A DNA stretch of 64,000 nucleotides from Brucella daejeonensis. GTDB lineage: Bacteria; Pseudomonadota; Alphaproteobacteria; Rhizobiales; Rhizobiaceae. Under the pieces are notes generated by a model, which saw only the letters and a list, made by a program, of their open reading frames with translations, made no database searches and had not been told where the DNA came from. Both the position numbers and the translations under genes were made by a program. The stretch is taken from contig NZ_JACIJG010000003.1 in NCBI RefSeq assembly GCF_014199265.1, forward strand, positions 1 through 64,000, given 5' to 3'. Positions 26,511-35,844 of this stretch are shown one piece after another (position 1 is the stretch's first letter; every line of letters begins with the position of its first letter).

Positions 26511-26877
26511 GCGAGTTCTCCTTCGTTCGGCTTTGCTTTTACGCAGTTTATAGATGGAGTCAATTCTCCAGCGGTGCAAGATGCGCGTTTTTAGACCGTA
26601 GCGGCGAATTAACCTGCGCACCGGCGTGACGACCTTTGGAAAAACACCGAAATCCGGGAGCGAAATCCGTTCTGCCCTGGTGCAGCGAACAGTATTTCCA
26701 CCTGCCAGTTCTGTCTCATACTAAAGACTACTGCCCGAATCCCCTTTTTCCGTTCATCATGCAAGCGTGAGGAGAGCGCCTGAACAGTTGAGAGGAACTG
26801 TTCCGCGCACCAGACGGTCTCCGTCTACATGGCGGAATGGGACCGTCTCATATAGCTCTGTTTGGGAGGACAGATAA
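26511..26877. other. Divergent intergenic region between asd leader and MHS transporter
   Basis: No gene found. On the + side two perfect inverted repeats precede the transporter: GAACAGTT-GAGAGG-AACTGTTC (26782-26803) and AGACGG-TCT-CCGTCT (26812-26826), possible operator or leader hairpins. On the minus side TTGACT and CTATAA strings lie about 26540-26565, but with poor spacing for a promoter. Confidence 0.4.
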
Positions 26878-28773
26878 ATGACAGTCTCGTCAAGTGCCGA
26901 GATCGGCACACAAAGAATGACGGGGGAAGAGCGCAAGGTCATCTTTGCATCTTCGCTCGGCACCGTTTTCGAATGGTACGACTTTTATCTCTACGGAACG
27001 CTTGCCGCCTTCATCGGCGCAACCTTCTTCAACGAATATCCCGAAGCCACCCGCAATATCTTCGTGCTTCTGGCCTTTGCGGCGGGCTTTCTGGTGCGCC
27101 CCTTCGGCGCGCTCGTCTTCGGACGCATCGGCGACCTTGTCGGCCGTAAATACACGTTCCTCGTGACCATCGTCATCATGGGTTCATCCACCTTCCTCGT
27201 GGGTATCCTGCCCGGCTCGGCCACGCTCGGCATTTTCGCTCCGATCATCCTGATCGCGCTGCGAATGCTGCAAGGGCTGGCGCTCGGCGGTGAATATGGC
27301 GGTGCGGCAACCTACGTCGCGGAACATGCGCCGGACAATCGTCGCGGTTTCTTCACCTCCTGGATCCAGACCACGGCCACGCTCGGCCTGTTCCTGTCGC
27401 TGCTGGTCATTCTCGGCATCCAGACCTTCATGAGCAAGGAAGCCTTCGCCGCCTGGGGCTGGCGCATTCCATTCCTCGCCTCCATCATCCTGCTCGGTAT
27501 TTCCGTCTGGATTCGTATGCAGATGAGCGAATCGCCCGCATTCAAGCGCATGAAGGAAGAAGGCAAGACCTCGAAGGCTCCGCTTTCGGAAGCTTTCGGC
27601 CAGTGGAAAAACGCAAAGATCGCCCTGATTGCTCTTTTCGGCCTCACCGCCGGTCAGGCCGTGGTGTGGTATTGCGGCCAGTTCTATGCGCTGTTCTTCC
27701 TGCAGAACGTCCTGAAGGTCGAAAACCAGTCGGCCAATATCATGGTGGCAATCGCCCTCGTGATCGGCACCGGCTTCTTCGTCGTCTTCGGCTGGCTGTC
27801 GGACAAGATCGGCCGCAAGCCCATCATCATGGCGGGACTTCTTCTGGCAGCCGTGACCTACTTCCCGCTGTTCAAGGCGCTGACCCATGCCGCCAATCCG
27901 GCACTGGCCCAGGCCGAACAGACCGTCAAGGCAACCGTTACGGCGGCCCCCGGCGACTGTAACTTCCAGTTCAACGCCACCGGCACTTCCAAGTTCACCA
28001 CCTCCTGCGATGTCGCGACAAGCTTCCTCGCCAAGAGTTCGGTGCCTTACGAAATCGTTCAGACGGCAGCAGCCGGAACGCCTGCAACCATTACGCTCGG
28101 CGACAGCACGATCTCGTCTTACGACGCCGGGCAGGCTGGCGCAGACGCCGCTGCCAAGCAGTCGGCCCTGTCCCACGACGTAAACCTCGCCCTGCAGAAG
28201 GCGGGCTTCCCGCTTGCCCGCGGCACGGCACAGGTACCTGATTCCAAGCTTGACGCCTTCGTCGCGGCCAATCCCGAACTTGAGCTTAACGCCGAAGCCG
28301 TCCGCGCAGGCGACAAGACGATGGTTCCGGCCGCCGATCTGGTAAAGCAGAAGCTGCTGACCCAGACCGAAGCCGAGGGCCTTGGCACCAGCGCCGAACA
28401 GGCCGTCTACTCCATCCCGAATGCCGGCGCATTCAAGATGGTGGCCGATCCGGCACAGGTGAACTGGGTCATGACAATCGCCATCCTGACCGTTCTCGTC
28501 ATCTATGTGACGATGGTCTATGGCCCGATTGCCGCGATCCTCGTGGAAATGTTCCCGACCCGCATCCGCTACACCGGCATGTCGCTGCCCTATCACATCG
28601 GCAATGGCTGGTTCGGCGGTCTGCTTCCGGCTGGCGTGTTCGCGCTCAGCGCGGCCAGCGGCGACATCTATTACGGCCTCTGGTACCCGATCGTCATCGC
28701 ATCCATCACCTTCGTGGTTGGCTTGCTGTTCGTGAAGGAAACCAAGGGGGTCGACCTGCATCACATCGATTGA
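26878..28773 (+). CDS. MHS-family MFS transporter with large inserted periplasmic loop
   Basis: A 631-residue metabolite:H+ symporter (proline/alpha-ketoglutarate permease-like). Family marks: SLGTVFEWYDFYLYGTLAAF, RPFGALVFGRIGDLVGRKYTF, ALGGEYGGAATYVAEHAP. Helices 1-10 end near residue 345. About 195 residues then follow with no membrane segment, including two cysteines (GDCNFQF, TSCDVAT), before the last two helices. Usual MHS proteins have about 430-450 residues. GGGAGGAC precedes the ATG. The substrate is unknown. Confidence 0.9.
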   Translation: MTVSSSAEIGTQRMTGEERKVIFASSLGTVFEWYDFYLYGTLAAFIGATFFNEYPEATRNIFVLLAFAAGFLVRPFGALVFGRIGDLVGRKYTFLVTIVIMGSSTFLVGILPGSATLGIFAPIILIALRMLQGLALGGEYGGAATYVAEHAPDNRRGFFTSWIQTTATLGLFLSLLVILGIQTFMSKEAFAAWGWRIPFLASIILLGISVWIRMQMSESPAFKRMKEEGKTSKAPLSEAFGQWKNAKIALIALFGLTAGQAVVWYCGQFYALFFLQNVLKVENQSANIMVAIALVIGTGFFVVFGWLSDKIGRKPIIMAGLLLAAVTYFPLFKALTHAANPALAQAEQTVKATVTAAPGDCNFQFNATGTSKFTTSCDVATSFLAKSSVPYEIVQTAAAGTPATITLGDSTISSYDAGQAGADAAAKQSALSHDVNLALQKAGFPLARGTAQVPDSKLDAFVAANPELELNAEAVRAGDKTMVPAADLVKQKLLTQTEAEGLGTSAEQAVYSIPNAGAFKMVADPAQVNWVMTIAILTVLVIYVTMVYGPIAAILVEMFPTRIRYTGMSLPYHIGNGWFGGLLPAGVFALSAASGDIYYGLWYPIVIASITFVVGLLFVKETKGVDLHHID

Positions 28774-28797
28774 TCGTTCGGCAGGAATGGAAACACG

Positions 28798-28822
28798 ACG
28801 CCGCCCTTCGGGGCGGCGTTTT
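28798..28822. terminator. Terminator between MHS transporter and ada
   Basis: Arms ACGCCGCCC / GGGCGGCGT around TTCG, then TTTTC on the + strand. Confidence 0.85.
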
Positions 28823-29874
28823 CATATGCGGTATTGCGCTTCGATCTCGATCAGTTTCTGCTTGCGCCACAGGCCGCCGCCATAGCCGGTCAGCGAACCG
28901 TCCGCGCCGATCACACGGTGGCAGGGAATGATGATCCCGATCTGGTTGGCTCCGTTCGCGCGCGCCACCGCCCGCACGGCCAGCGGTTTGTCGAGAGCCC
29001 TGGCAATCTCGCTGTAACTGCGCGTCTCCCCTGCCCTGATATTGAGAAGCTCACGCCAGACATCCTGCGTAAAGGCGCTGCCATGCAGCACAAGCGGCAG
29101 GTCGAAGGCGGGCAGCCTGCCCTCGAAAAACGCGTTCAACTGCCGTTCGACCAGATCGTGCGTGTCGAAACGGCCCGTACCGAGATCGCCGTGACAGGCG
29201 GCATAAAGCTTTTTCAATTCGCCCGGCAGCGCCTTGCGGTCGACGAATTCCAGAAGATGCAGGCTTTTTGCATCGCAGATCGCAATCATGGTGCCAAGCG
29301 GCGTCTTGAACCAGTCCGCGCGCAACAGCCCGCCCTTGAGAAGCTTCGAAGGTGGCAGGCCGACAATCCGCGCAAAAGCGCTGCGGAAAGCTTCGGGCGA
29401 ACCGAACCCGGCATCGATCTGTGCATCGATGACACGCCCGCCGTCGGCGAGCGCCTGAAAGCCGTAGCGCAAACGTTCCTGACGCGCCATTTCCAGAAAT
29501 GTCATGCCGAAATGACGGCGGAAACTGCGGCGTACGGTGGAAAGGTCCAGCCCCATGCGAACGATGTCATCTTCGCTCCAGCGGCGCTCGGGATCGGCTT
29601 CCAGCGCATCCAGAAGCTGCTTCACGGATGGTTCCGCCTCGGCGGCGGGCTGTAGCGGATGGCATCTTTTGCAGGGCCGGAAACCATCGGCCATGCATTC
29701 GGCAACGGATGCGAAAAAGCGGCAGTTTTCCGGTTTCGGTTTTCGCGCCGGACAGGTCAGGCGGCAGAAAATTCCGGTCGAAATAACGCCGACATAAGCC
29801 CGGCCTTCATAGGAAGCATCGCGGGCAACGAGCGCATCGTAGAGTTTTTTCTGGTCAGGAGGTGTGAACAACAT
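28822..29874 (-). CDS. ada: Ada: methyl-DNA repair methyltransferase and transcriptional activator
   Basis: A 350-residue multi-domain protein. The N-terminal zinc domain has cysteines in FCRLTCPARKP and CKRCHPL (first Cys accepts methyl from phosphotriesters). An AraC-type HTH spans about 85-180 (RRSFRRHFGMTFLEMARQER). The O6-methylguanine methyltransferase domain has the acceptor IIPCHRVIG near residue 318. Order and length match Ada. Methylation of the N-domain normally turns it into an activator of its own gene. No alkB neighbour is present. Confidence 0.95.
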   Translation of the reverse strand: MLFTPPDQKKLYDALVARDASYEGRAYVGVISTGIFCRLTCPARKPKPENCRFFASVAECMADGFRPCKRCHPLQPAAEAEPSVKQLLDALEADPERRWSEDDIVRMGLDLSTVRRSFRRHFGMTFLEMARQERLRYGFQALADGGRVIDAQIDAGFGSPEAFRSAFARIVGLPPSKLLKGGLLRADWFKTPLGTMIAICDAKSLHLLEFVDRKALPGELKKLYAACHGDLGTGRFDTHDLVERQLNAFFEGRLPAFDLPLVLHGSAFTQDVWRELLNIRAGETRSYSEIARALDKPLAVRAVARANGANQIGIIIPCHRVIGADGSLTGYGGGLWRKQKLIEIEAQYRI

Positions 29875-29938
29875 GCGGCTATTCTTAAGCGGCGCAATGT
29901 AAATTTACAGCCTCAAATCGGGCACTTACTCAAAAAAA

Positions 29939-29973
29939 GAAAGCCCGCCATGCCGATTGCATGACGGGCTTTC
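29939..29973 (-). terminator. Rho-independent terminator of leuB
   Basis: Outer arms GAAAGCCCG / CGGGCTTTC with an inner CATG/CATG pairing; the minus strand continues with TTTTTTTGAG. Confidence 0.85.
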
Positions 29974-29992
29974 CGAACGGATTTCCCGGCGT

Positions 29993-31108
29993 TTATTCCG
30001 CCGAAAGCTTCGAGAACTTGGCGAGGATGGCATCACCCATTTCGCCGGTGCCAACCTTGGCCATGCCTTCCGACCAGATATCCGCGGTGCGGGTACCGTC
30101 GTCCAGAACGGCGGCGATGGCGGCTTCGAGGCGATCGGCTTCCTCAACGAGGTTGAATGAATAGCGCAGGCACATGGCCAGCGAGGCGATCATCGCGATC
30201 GGGTTGGCAATGCCCTTGCCCGCAATATCCGGGGCCGAACCGTGCACCGGTTCGTAAAGTGCCTTGCGCTTGCCGGTCTTGCTGTCCACCGCGCCCAGCG
30301 AAGCGGACGGCAGCATACCCAGCGAGCCGGTCAGCATCGATGCGACGTCCGACAGAAGGTCGCCGAACAGATTGTCGGTCACGATGACGTCGAACTGCTT
30401 CGGCTGGCGCACGAGCTGCATACCGCCCGCATCGGCCAGCATATGCTCCAGTTCCACGTCGGAATGCTTTTCCTTGTGACGTGCGGTCACGACCTGATTC
30501 CAGAGGACGCCCGACTTCATCACATTGCGCTTTTCCATCGACGTGACCTTGTTGCGGCGCGTGCGCGCCAGCTCGAAGGCCACATCGGCGATGCGTTCGA
30601 TTTCGTAAGTGTCGTAGACCTGCGTATCGATGCCGCGCTTCTGGCCGTTGCCCAGATCGATGATTTCCTTCGGCTCGCCGAAATAGACGCCGCCAGTCAG
30701 TTCGCGCAGAATCAGGATGTCCAGACCTTCGATCACTTCCGGCTTCAGCGAGGAAGAATGCGAAAGGGCGGGATAGCAAATGGCCGGACGCAGGTTTGCA
30801 TAAAGCTGCATATCCTTGCGCAGGCGCAGAAGACCGGCTTCCGGGCGTACTTCATAAGGCACGCTGTCCCATTTCGGACCGCCGACAGCGCCGAACAGCA
30901 CGGCATCGGCGGCAAGCGCCTTCTCCATATCCGCATCGGAAATGGCCTGACCGTGTGCATCGTAGGCGCAGCCGCCAACCAGACCTTCCTCCGTCTCAAA
31001 GCCGAGACCGAGGCCGGAATTGAGGAAAGAAATGATCTTGCGGACTTCGCTCATCGCCTCAGGACCGATGCCGTCGCCGGGCAGGAGAAGAAGTTTTCTG
31101 GATGCCAT
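29993..31108 (-). CDS. leuB: 3-isopropylmalate dehydrogenase LeuB
   Basis: A 371-residue NAD-dependent decarboxylating dehydrogenase of leucine synthesis. [14 protein letters not shown] begins the fold; [26 protein letters not shown]-like [16 protein letters not shown] and the NAD-site [20 protein letters not shown] are present. The start MASRKLLLL (31108) has AGAGG upstream; a 10-codon extension is less likely. LeuD is about 7 kb away on the opposite strand. Confidence 0.97.
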   Translation of the reverse strand: MASRKLLLLPGDGIGPEAMSEVRKIISFLNSGLGLGFETEEGLVGGCAYDAHGQAISDADMEKALAADAVLFGAVGGPKWDSVPYEVRPEAGLLRLRKDMQLYANLRPAICYPALSHSSSLKPEVIEGLDILILRELTGGVYFGEPKEIIDLGNGQKRGIDTQVYDTYEIERIADVAFELARTRRNKVTSMEKRNVMKSGVLWNQVVTARHKEKHSDVELEHMLADAGGMQLVRQPKQFDVIVTDNLFGDLLSDVASMLTGSLGMLPSASLGAVDSKTGKRKALYEPVHGSAPDIAGKGIANPIAMIASLAMCLRYSFNLVEEADRLEAAIAAVLDDGTRTADIWSEGMAKVGTGEMGDAILAKFSKLSAE

Positions 31109-31349
31109 AATGCCAAGCCTCTGTTTTTTAATACACAATACGGACTGACGAAGCGTTTTCCGATATTGTCTTTTCAGGTTCCGCGAGGGTTATAAAGCCC
31201 CGTTGTGCGACACGCAACAATGAGCGGAGCCGAAACTTATGAAAAAGATAAAGGCTTGTGCAGAAATTATATAACAGAGCGAAACGATGCCCGGTTTCGG
31301 TTTTTCCGTCTCTTCCGTGCGTGGAAACGCCTCTCGCTTCCGCTGAATA

Positions 31350-31490
31350 CCAAGGCGGCCCCCACTTTCGGGAAACATGCTTTAAGTTTTTGTTTTAACG
31401 CATGTCTTTATCCCGTCGAAGCGGGACTAGAAATCAGTCCAGTGGACTGATTTCCCCGCGTAGGCGGTTCCCACTTTCGGGAGACATGCT
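31350..31490. repeat. Palindromic repeat mosaic between leuB and Trm112-like gene
   Basis: Two copies of CCCACTTTCGGGAGACATGC/CCCACTTTCGGGAAACATGC-type strings (about 31359 and 31471) flank a perfect palindrome, GAAATCAGTCCA-G-TGGACTGATTTC (31430-31454). These are Rhizobiales REP-type modules. The rest of 31109-31492 shows no gene. Confidence 0.65.
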
Positions 31491-31492
31491 GG

Positions 31493-31687
31493 TCACTCGC
31501 TCAGGCTGCGCGCCTCGGACGGCAGCATGATCGGTATGCCGCCGCGGATGGGATAGGCAAGCTTTGCCTTGCGCGAGATCAGTTCATTGCGTTCGGCGTC
31601 ATATTCCAGCGTGCCCTTGGTCAGCGGGCAGACCAGAAGCTCCAGCAAGCGAACATCGATAGTACCGGTTTCGGTCTTTTCAGTCAT
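31493..31687 (-). CDS. Trm112-like (UPF0434) small protein
   Basis: A 64-residue protein, [18 protein letters not shown] ... [19 protein letters not shown], the Trm112p/UPF0434 pattern. In eukaryotes Trm112 activates methyltransferases; the bacterial role is unclear. The frame is open to an ATG at 31714 that overlaps the Lon-domain gene stop as TAATG; the shorter start is chosen because homologs usually begin just before [12 protein letters not shown]. Only one cysteine of the zinc-knuckle type remains (VCPLT). Confidence 0.82.
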   Translation of the reverse strand: MTEKTETGTIDVRLLELLVCPLTKGTLEYDAERNELISRKAKLAYPIRGGIPIMLPSEARSLSE

Positions 31688-31713
31688 CGTCATTTCCCCG
31701 GCCCGATCCGGCA

Positions 31714-32409
31714 TTATTGCAGCCGCGAGCCAAAATCGTCTTCCTTCACCCTCGCCAATACCATTTCGGTGATGGCGATCAAAGTGGCCGCGCGCGTCTT
31801 GAGATCGGGCGCTTCCAGAAGCGCCTGCTTTTCCGCCGGACCGAAAGGCGACATGATGGAAAGCGCGTTGACCAGCGTTTCATTATTGGCGCGGGCGATG
31901 CTGTCCCAGTCGGCTTCGAGATTATGCGCTTCAAGATAATCGCGGAATGCGCCAAGGAGCGCCTCGCGATCGATTTCCGCCGCGTCCCGCGCCTCGGCCA
32001 GATCGGCGAGAAAAGGCATGATCCGGCACTGGCGATAGGGCTGACGGCAGTTGATTTCCTCACGAACACGGAAGCGGCAGATGCCCTGCAAGGTGATGAG
32101 CAGGCGGCCGTCGCCGGTTTCGGCAAAGGTCGTGATGCGCCCCAGACAGCCGACATTGCTTAGCGAAGGACGCAACGTTTCATCGAATTCGTCCGCGCTG
32201 TCGTCCGTCTGTTCGTCGATCTTCGGCTGGATCATGCCGATGATCCGCTTTCCGGCCAGTGCATTCTCGATCATGGCCAGATAACGCGGCTCGAAAATGT
32301 TGAGCGGAAGCTGGCCGCCGGGCAGAAGCAGCGCTCCTTTCAGCGGGAAGACCGGCACGACATTCGGTATATCCGTGCCGGTCCTGTAACGGGCATTGCC
32401 CACTTGCAT
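31714..32409 (-). CDS. Lon protease N-terminal (substrate-binding) domain protein
   Basis: A 231-residue stand-alone LON N-domain: [34 protein letters not shown], then [29 protein letters not shown]. There is no ATPase or protease part, so it is not Lon itself. It is coupled to the Trm112-like gene. Its role is unknown; it may recognise unfolded clients. Confidence 0.9.
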   Translation of the reverse strand: MQVGNARYRTGTDIPNVVPVFPLKGALLLPGGQLPLNIFEPRYLAMIENALAGKRIIGMIQPKIDEQTDDSADEFDETLRPSLSNVGCLGRITTFAETGDGRLLITLQGICRFRVREEINCRQPYRQCRIMPFLADLAEARDAAEIDREALLGAFRDYLEAHNLEADWDSIARANNETLVNALSIMSPFGPAEKQALLEAPDLKTRAATLIAITEMVLARVKEDDFGSRLQ

Positions 32410-32549
32410 TGCAACCTCCCTTTAGGACTTCTCGCCGAGAGACACCCTAACAGTTAGATTTCCGGCATAATCCCGACCTTGTTCCATACCGACCGGATTA
32501 TGCGTCACACAGGCCCGAAACGCCTGAAAGGAACCAGCGTCACGGGCAA

Positions 32550-33512
32550 TCAGGCAAAGAGAAGCGATGACAACTTGCGCCTTGCGCCGAGCGTCGCCGG
32601 GTCCGTATTGCCCCAAGCCTCGAAGAACTGAAGCAGTTGCTTGCGCGCTCCGTCATCGTTCCATGTACGATCCAGCTTCATGATCGAAAGCAGCTCGTTT
32701 GCAGCTTCTTCGCGACGGCCCTGCGCGTTGCGCACCTGTGCAAGGTCGAACCGCGCCTGATAATCTTTCGGATCGGCCTGCACCCGCCTTTCAAGCTCGA
32801 TCGGATCGCCGATAAGCTTGACCTGATCGGCCAGCGCGAGACGCGCCTCCAGCGCGCGAGCGGCTGGTGCATCCTGCTGGTCGGTGGGCAATTGCGCAAG
32901 GATTTCGCGCGCCTTTTCAGCGTCGCCGGATTCGAGCAGGCAGGTGGTAAGCCCGACGAGCGCGTCCACATTGTCAGGCACCGCCTGAAGAATGGACGAG
33001 AAAATCTCCGACGCCTGAACGAAATCTCCGGCTGTTACCAGTTCATTTGCAGCCGTGATCGCTTCGGCGAGCGCCGTCTCCTGATCGCTCGGCCCGCCAA
33101 TCTTGGCGATGAATTCCTTCACCTTGGATTCCGGTAGGGCGCCCATGAAACCGTCGGCCGGCTGGCCGTTGACAAAAGCGATAACCGCCGGGATCGACTG
33201 AATGCCGAGCTGACCCGCAATGGCGGGATGTTCGTCGATATTCATCTTGACGAGCTTGACCGCCCCGCCCGCTTCGCGAACCGCTTTTTCGATGATCGGC
33301 GTCAGCTGCTTGCAGGGCCCGCACCACGGTGCCCAGAAGTCCACCAGCACCGGCTGCTTGCGCGATTCCGCAAGTACATCCGCCTGAAAGGTCGCGGTGG
33401 TTGTATCCTTGACAAGATCCGCCCCGCCCGTTGCCGCAGGCGCTGAACCGAAAGAAACATTTGCCGTCATCTGGCCGCCTGCGCCGGCATAGGGATTGTT
33501 CTGGCTGGTCAT
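32550..33512 (-). CDS. Thioredoxin-TPR co-chaperone (CnoX/YbbN-like)
   Basis: A 320-residue protein: about 30 flexible residues, a thioredoxin domain with the active site WAPWCGPCKQL (about 60), and C-terminal TPR-like helices (about 150-320). The WCGPC site suggests redox activity, unlike E. coli YbbN, which lacks it. CnoX proteins protect clients from overoxidation and deliver them to GroEL. The start at 33512 has GAGGAA at 9 bases; a start 15 codons upstream is rejected. Confidence 0.9.
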   Translation of the reverse strand: MTSQNNPYAGAGGQMTANVSFGSAPAATGGADLVKDTTTATFQADVLAESRKQPVLVDFWAPWCGPCKQLTPIIEKAVREAGGAVKLVKMNIDEHPAIAGQLGIQSIPAVIAFVNGQPADGFMGALPESKVKEFIAKIGGPSDQETALAEAITAANELVTAGDFVQASEIFSSILQAVPDNVDALVGLTTCLLESGDAEKAREILAQLPTDQQDAPAARALEARLALADQVKLIGDPIELERRVQADPKDYQARFDLAQVRNAQGRREEAANELLSIMKLDRTWNDDGARKQLLQFFEAWGNTDPATLGARRKLSSLLFA

Positions 33513-33660
33513 AGAAATTCCTCGCATTTTCCCGCCGGTGCGGCCATCCGCGCGCAAGCCGGCATCGCTCTTTTCAGTTTGTGTCTGCGGCAGCCGATTT
33601 CAAGGCAGTCAGCCGGTCGGAAACGGCTTCGCCGGCAGAAACAAGATTGTCGAAAACAGT

Positions 33661-34182
33661 CTATACCGAAGCGTCGGCTTTGGCATCCTCGGAAACCGCA
33701 AGAATGCGCGGTTCGTGACCTGTCGACCTGAGAAACGCGATCAGGTCTTCGCGGCCGATCGCGGTCGTGGCTTCGTTGGTCAGCGGATGGCCGTTGATGA
33801 TGTCGTGTTTCATCAGATCGGCATCAAGAATGACCTGCACCTGATGATCCGTATCGTTGACGGCACCGAAAACGGTCACGGAGCCCGGAATCACACCCAG
33901 ATATTCCATCAGCTTTTCCGGCTTGCCGAACGACACACGGCTTGCCGCGCCAATCAGGTGGTGGATCGATTTCAGGTCCACGGTCGCATCCTCCTCGACG
34001 GTCACAAGAAAGAAATTGTCCTTCTTGTCCTTCAGGAACAGGTTCTTGGTGTGTCCGCCGGGAATCTCGCCGCGCAGATTCTGGGAATCCGCGACCGTGA
34101 ACAGGGGCGGATGTTCGACGGTCTTCACCTCGATACCGAGTTTCTGGAGATAATCGTGAAGCTCGCTCGGCGATAAAGGCAT
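33661..34182 (-). CDS. YbaK/ProX-type aminoacyl-tRNA deacylase (PrdX-like)
   Basis: A 173-residue free-standing INS-like editing domain that hydrolyses mischarged tRNAPro. The conserved pattern is VEHPPLFTVADSQNLRGEIPGGHTKNLFLKDKKDNFFLVTV (with the catalytic-site Lys in KNLFLKD), then GAVNDTDHQVQVILD. Which mischarged amino acid it removes (Ala or Cys) is not visible. Start MPLSPSELH is chosen; MLNRMGG, 8 codons earlier, is possible. Confidence 0.88.
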   Translation of the reverse strand: MPLSPSELHDYLQKLGIEVKTVEHPPLFTVADSQNLRGEIPGGHTKNLFLKDKKDNFFLVTVEEDATVDLKSIHHLIGAASRVSFGKPEKLMEYLGVIPGSVTVFGAVNDTDHQVQVILDADLMKHDIINGHPLTNEATTAIGREDLIAFLRSTGHEPRILAVSEDAKADASV

Positions 34183-34570
34183 GTTTCCACCCATCCTGTT
34201 CAGCAATGAATTGTCGAACCCGCCATCGAAGATTCCTCATGCTTCGGTGACGCGCAACAGCGCTTATAGACCATGCGGCGAGGCTTAGAAACCGGGCAGG
34301 ACGAATTGGATCGCCTGTACGAATACGTCGGACTGAATCGCTGCCGCAGCGCCCGATTCCACGCCTCCAGCTCACGATTTCACCACATCCGGTTCAAAAA
34401 TCACAGGCGGAAAAGCAAGTATCACACCATGTAATATCAATAATTATCAAATACTTATGAAAGTTTTCGCAGCTCCGCTCAACGAAATGACATTTTCCTG
34501 TAATTTCCCTGTTGCAATCTCCGGGACGTTGGTTCATATAGCGCCTGCCTGACGGAAACGATTGGCGCGA
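34183..34570. other. Intergenic region before tRNA-Gly, no gene seen
   Basis: The stretch around 34420-34460 is AT-rich, and TTGGTTCATATAGCG lies about 40 bases before the tRNA, a possible tRNA promoter element. No repeat or open frame of note. Confidence 0.4.
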
Positions 34571-34645
34571 GCGGGTGTAGCTCAGGGGTAGAGCACAACC
34601 TTGCCAAGGTTGGGGTCGAGGGTTCGAATCCCTTCGCCCGCTCCA
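34571..34645 (+). tRNA. tRNA-Gly (anticodon GCC)
   Basis: Acceptor GCGGGTG pairs CGCCCGC; D-arm GCTCAGGGGTAGAGC; anticodon loop CTTGCCAAG gives GCC; T-arm GGGTTCGAATCCC; discriminator T followed by encoded CCA. It reads glycine GGC/GGU codons. Confidence 0.97.
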
Positions 34646-34670
34646 GTTTTCCGATCAGTATCAGGCAACA

Positions 34671-34697
34671 AAATCCCGGCTTTGTCCGGGATTTTTG
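34671..34697 (+). terminator. Terminator after tRNA-Gly
   Basis: Arms AAATCCCGG / CCGGGATTT around CTTTGT, followed by TTTGCTTTTTGG. Confidence 0.85.
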
Positions 34698-34797
34698 CTT
34701 TTTGGCAGCGTATAAACACGTTAGAAGCGCCAGAGCTACTCGGCCCTCATTTCCCCTTTTCCCGGAACAAAAAAGCAATGTCTGTCGTTCAACCGAC

Positions 34798-34935
34798 ATG
34801 AACATTATCAGCGCAATGATATGGGGCGCAGCGCTTGGGGCGCTGTTCGGAACGGCCCTTGGTCACGTGCCGACCGCAGCCGCGATGGGCGCGGTGATCG
34901 GCATCATCTACGTTCTGTTCTGGGCGGAAGCCTGA
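34798..34935 (+). CDS. 45-residue glycine-zipper-like membrane protein
   Basis: MNIISAMIWGAALGALFGTA continues LGHVPTAAAMGAVIGIIYVLF, a helical hairpin with small-residue spacing (GxxxG-like repeats). The frame is open further upstream, but there it runs through the tRNA terminator. A clean terminator follows at 34954. The ribosome-binding site is weak and no family is recognised. Confidence 0.45.
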   Translation: MNIISAMIWGAALGALFGTALGHVPTAAAMGAVIGIIYVLFWAEA

Positions 34936-34953
34936 TCCCCGGCGCACCAAGGA

Positions 34954-34977
34954 AAAAGGCGCCTCGCGGCGCCTTTT
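34954..34977 (+). terminator. Terminator after small membrane gene
   Basis: Arms AAAAGGCGCC / GGCGCCTTTT around TCGC. It lies 33 bases before the 3' end of the converging DUF3597 gene. Confidence 0.8.
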
Positions 34978-35009
34978 GCCAGATCGCCAGTCGGCCAGCC
35001 ATATCAATA

Positions 35010-35417
35010 TCAAAGGCCGACTGGAACCTTGCCGCCATTATCCTTGAGCTTCTGAATAACCTGCTTGTGCAGCCAGATATTCATGGTGGCGGAGTCACCC
35101 GTATCGCCGGTATATCCAAGCTCGGTTGCAAGCTGCTTGCGATGTTCGAGACTGCTATCGAGGCCGAGAGCCTTCATCAGATCGACAATCGAAGTCTTCC
35201 AGTTGAGCTTCTGGCCGCTCTTGGCGACCGCTGCGTCCAGAATGGCGCCAATATCGACCGACTGCGCGGATGCAGAAGCGGACGAAGGAGCGGCCTCGGC
35301 CGGAGCCGGCGAAGCTGAAGCAGTGGTCGGCGACGGCTGCGCAGCCGCTTCGGTTGCAGGCGTTGCCGCTTGCGCTTCACCCCAAATGGCGTTCTTAATC
35401 TTGTCGAAAATCCCCAT
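35010..35417 (-). CDS. DUF3597 domain protein
   Basis: A 135-residue soluble protein: short N-terminus MGIFDKIKNAIWG, an Ala/Pro/Ser-rich linker (about 18-52), then the DUF3597 domain (VDIGAILDAAVAKSGQKLNWKTSIVDLMKALGLDSSLEHRKQLATELGY), whose helical fold is known but whose function is not. An ATG one codon upstream is equally possible. Confidence 0.85.
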   Translation of the reverse strand: MGIFDKIKNAIWGEAQAATPATEAAAQPSPTTASASPAPAEAAPSSASASAQSVDIGAILDAAVAKSGQKLNWKTSIVDLMKALGLDSSLEHRKQLATELGYTGDTGDSATMNIWLHKQVIQKLKDNGGKVPVGL

Positions 35418-35747
35418 CACGGTCTCCAGATCGTTGAAAACTTAACGCGCCCGCACATGCATCATCAGCGATGCACGGAATCGGACGCAGCACATTGCCC
35501 GGGCAGCTTCCCCGACAATGCGCTCGAAGTAAATGATTTCGGAAGCGTTTTGTTCCCTATAAAAATGGGCCCGGAAGTCAAAGGGCGGAACCGGGTGTGA
35601 ATGCACGATGCATCCATGATGAATTTATAGCCAGTTGCTCATTTTTTATGCACCGGTCTGCGCAATGCTCGCGCACAATACACACCAGCACACTTGTTCC
35701 GAAACCCGCCCATGCCGACCACCCGCCAAATCCGGCGCGACGAAAAC
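35418..35747. other. Intergenic region upstream of glnII
   Basis: No gene seen. It contains TGCACCGGTCTGCGCA (about 35650), a weak match to an NtrC-type dyad at a suitable distance upstream of the sigma54 promoter. Confidence 0.35.
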
Positions 35748-35763
35748 TGGCATACTCCTTGCT
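35748..35763 (+). promoter_or_regulatory. Sigma54 (-24/-12) promoter of glnII
   Basis: TGGCAT-ACTCC-TTGCT matches the TGGCAC-N5-TTGCW consensus with GG and GC in correct spacing, 82 bases before the glnII start. Type II glutamine synthetase of Rhizobiales is normally expressed from such NtrC-activated promoters under nitrogen limitation. Confidence 0.8.
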
Positions 35764-35844
35764 TCTCATGAAACGAACACCGAGCCGGGCGGCACTGCTG
35801 ACTTGCGGTGAACGATCAATTGAGGATGACAGAGAGACTGACCG

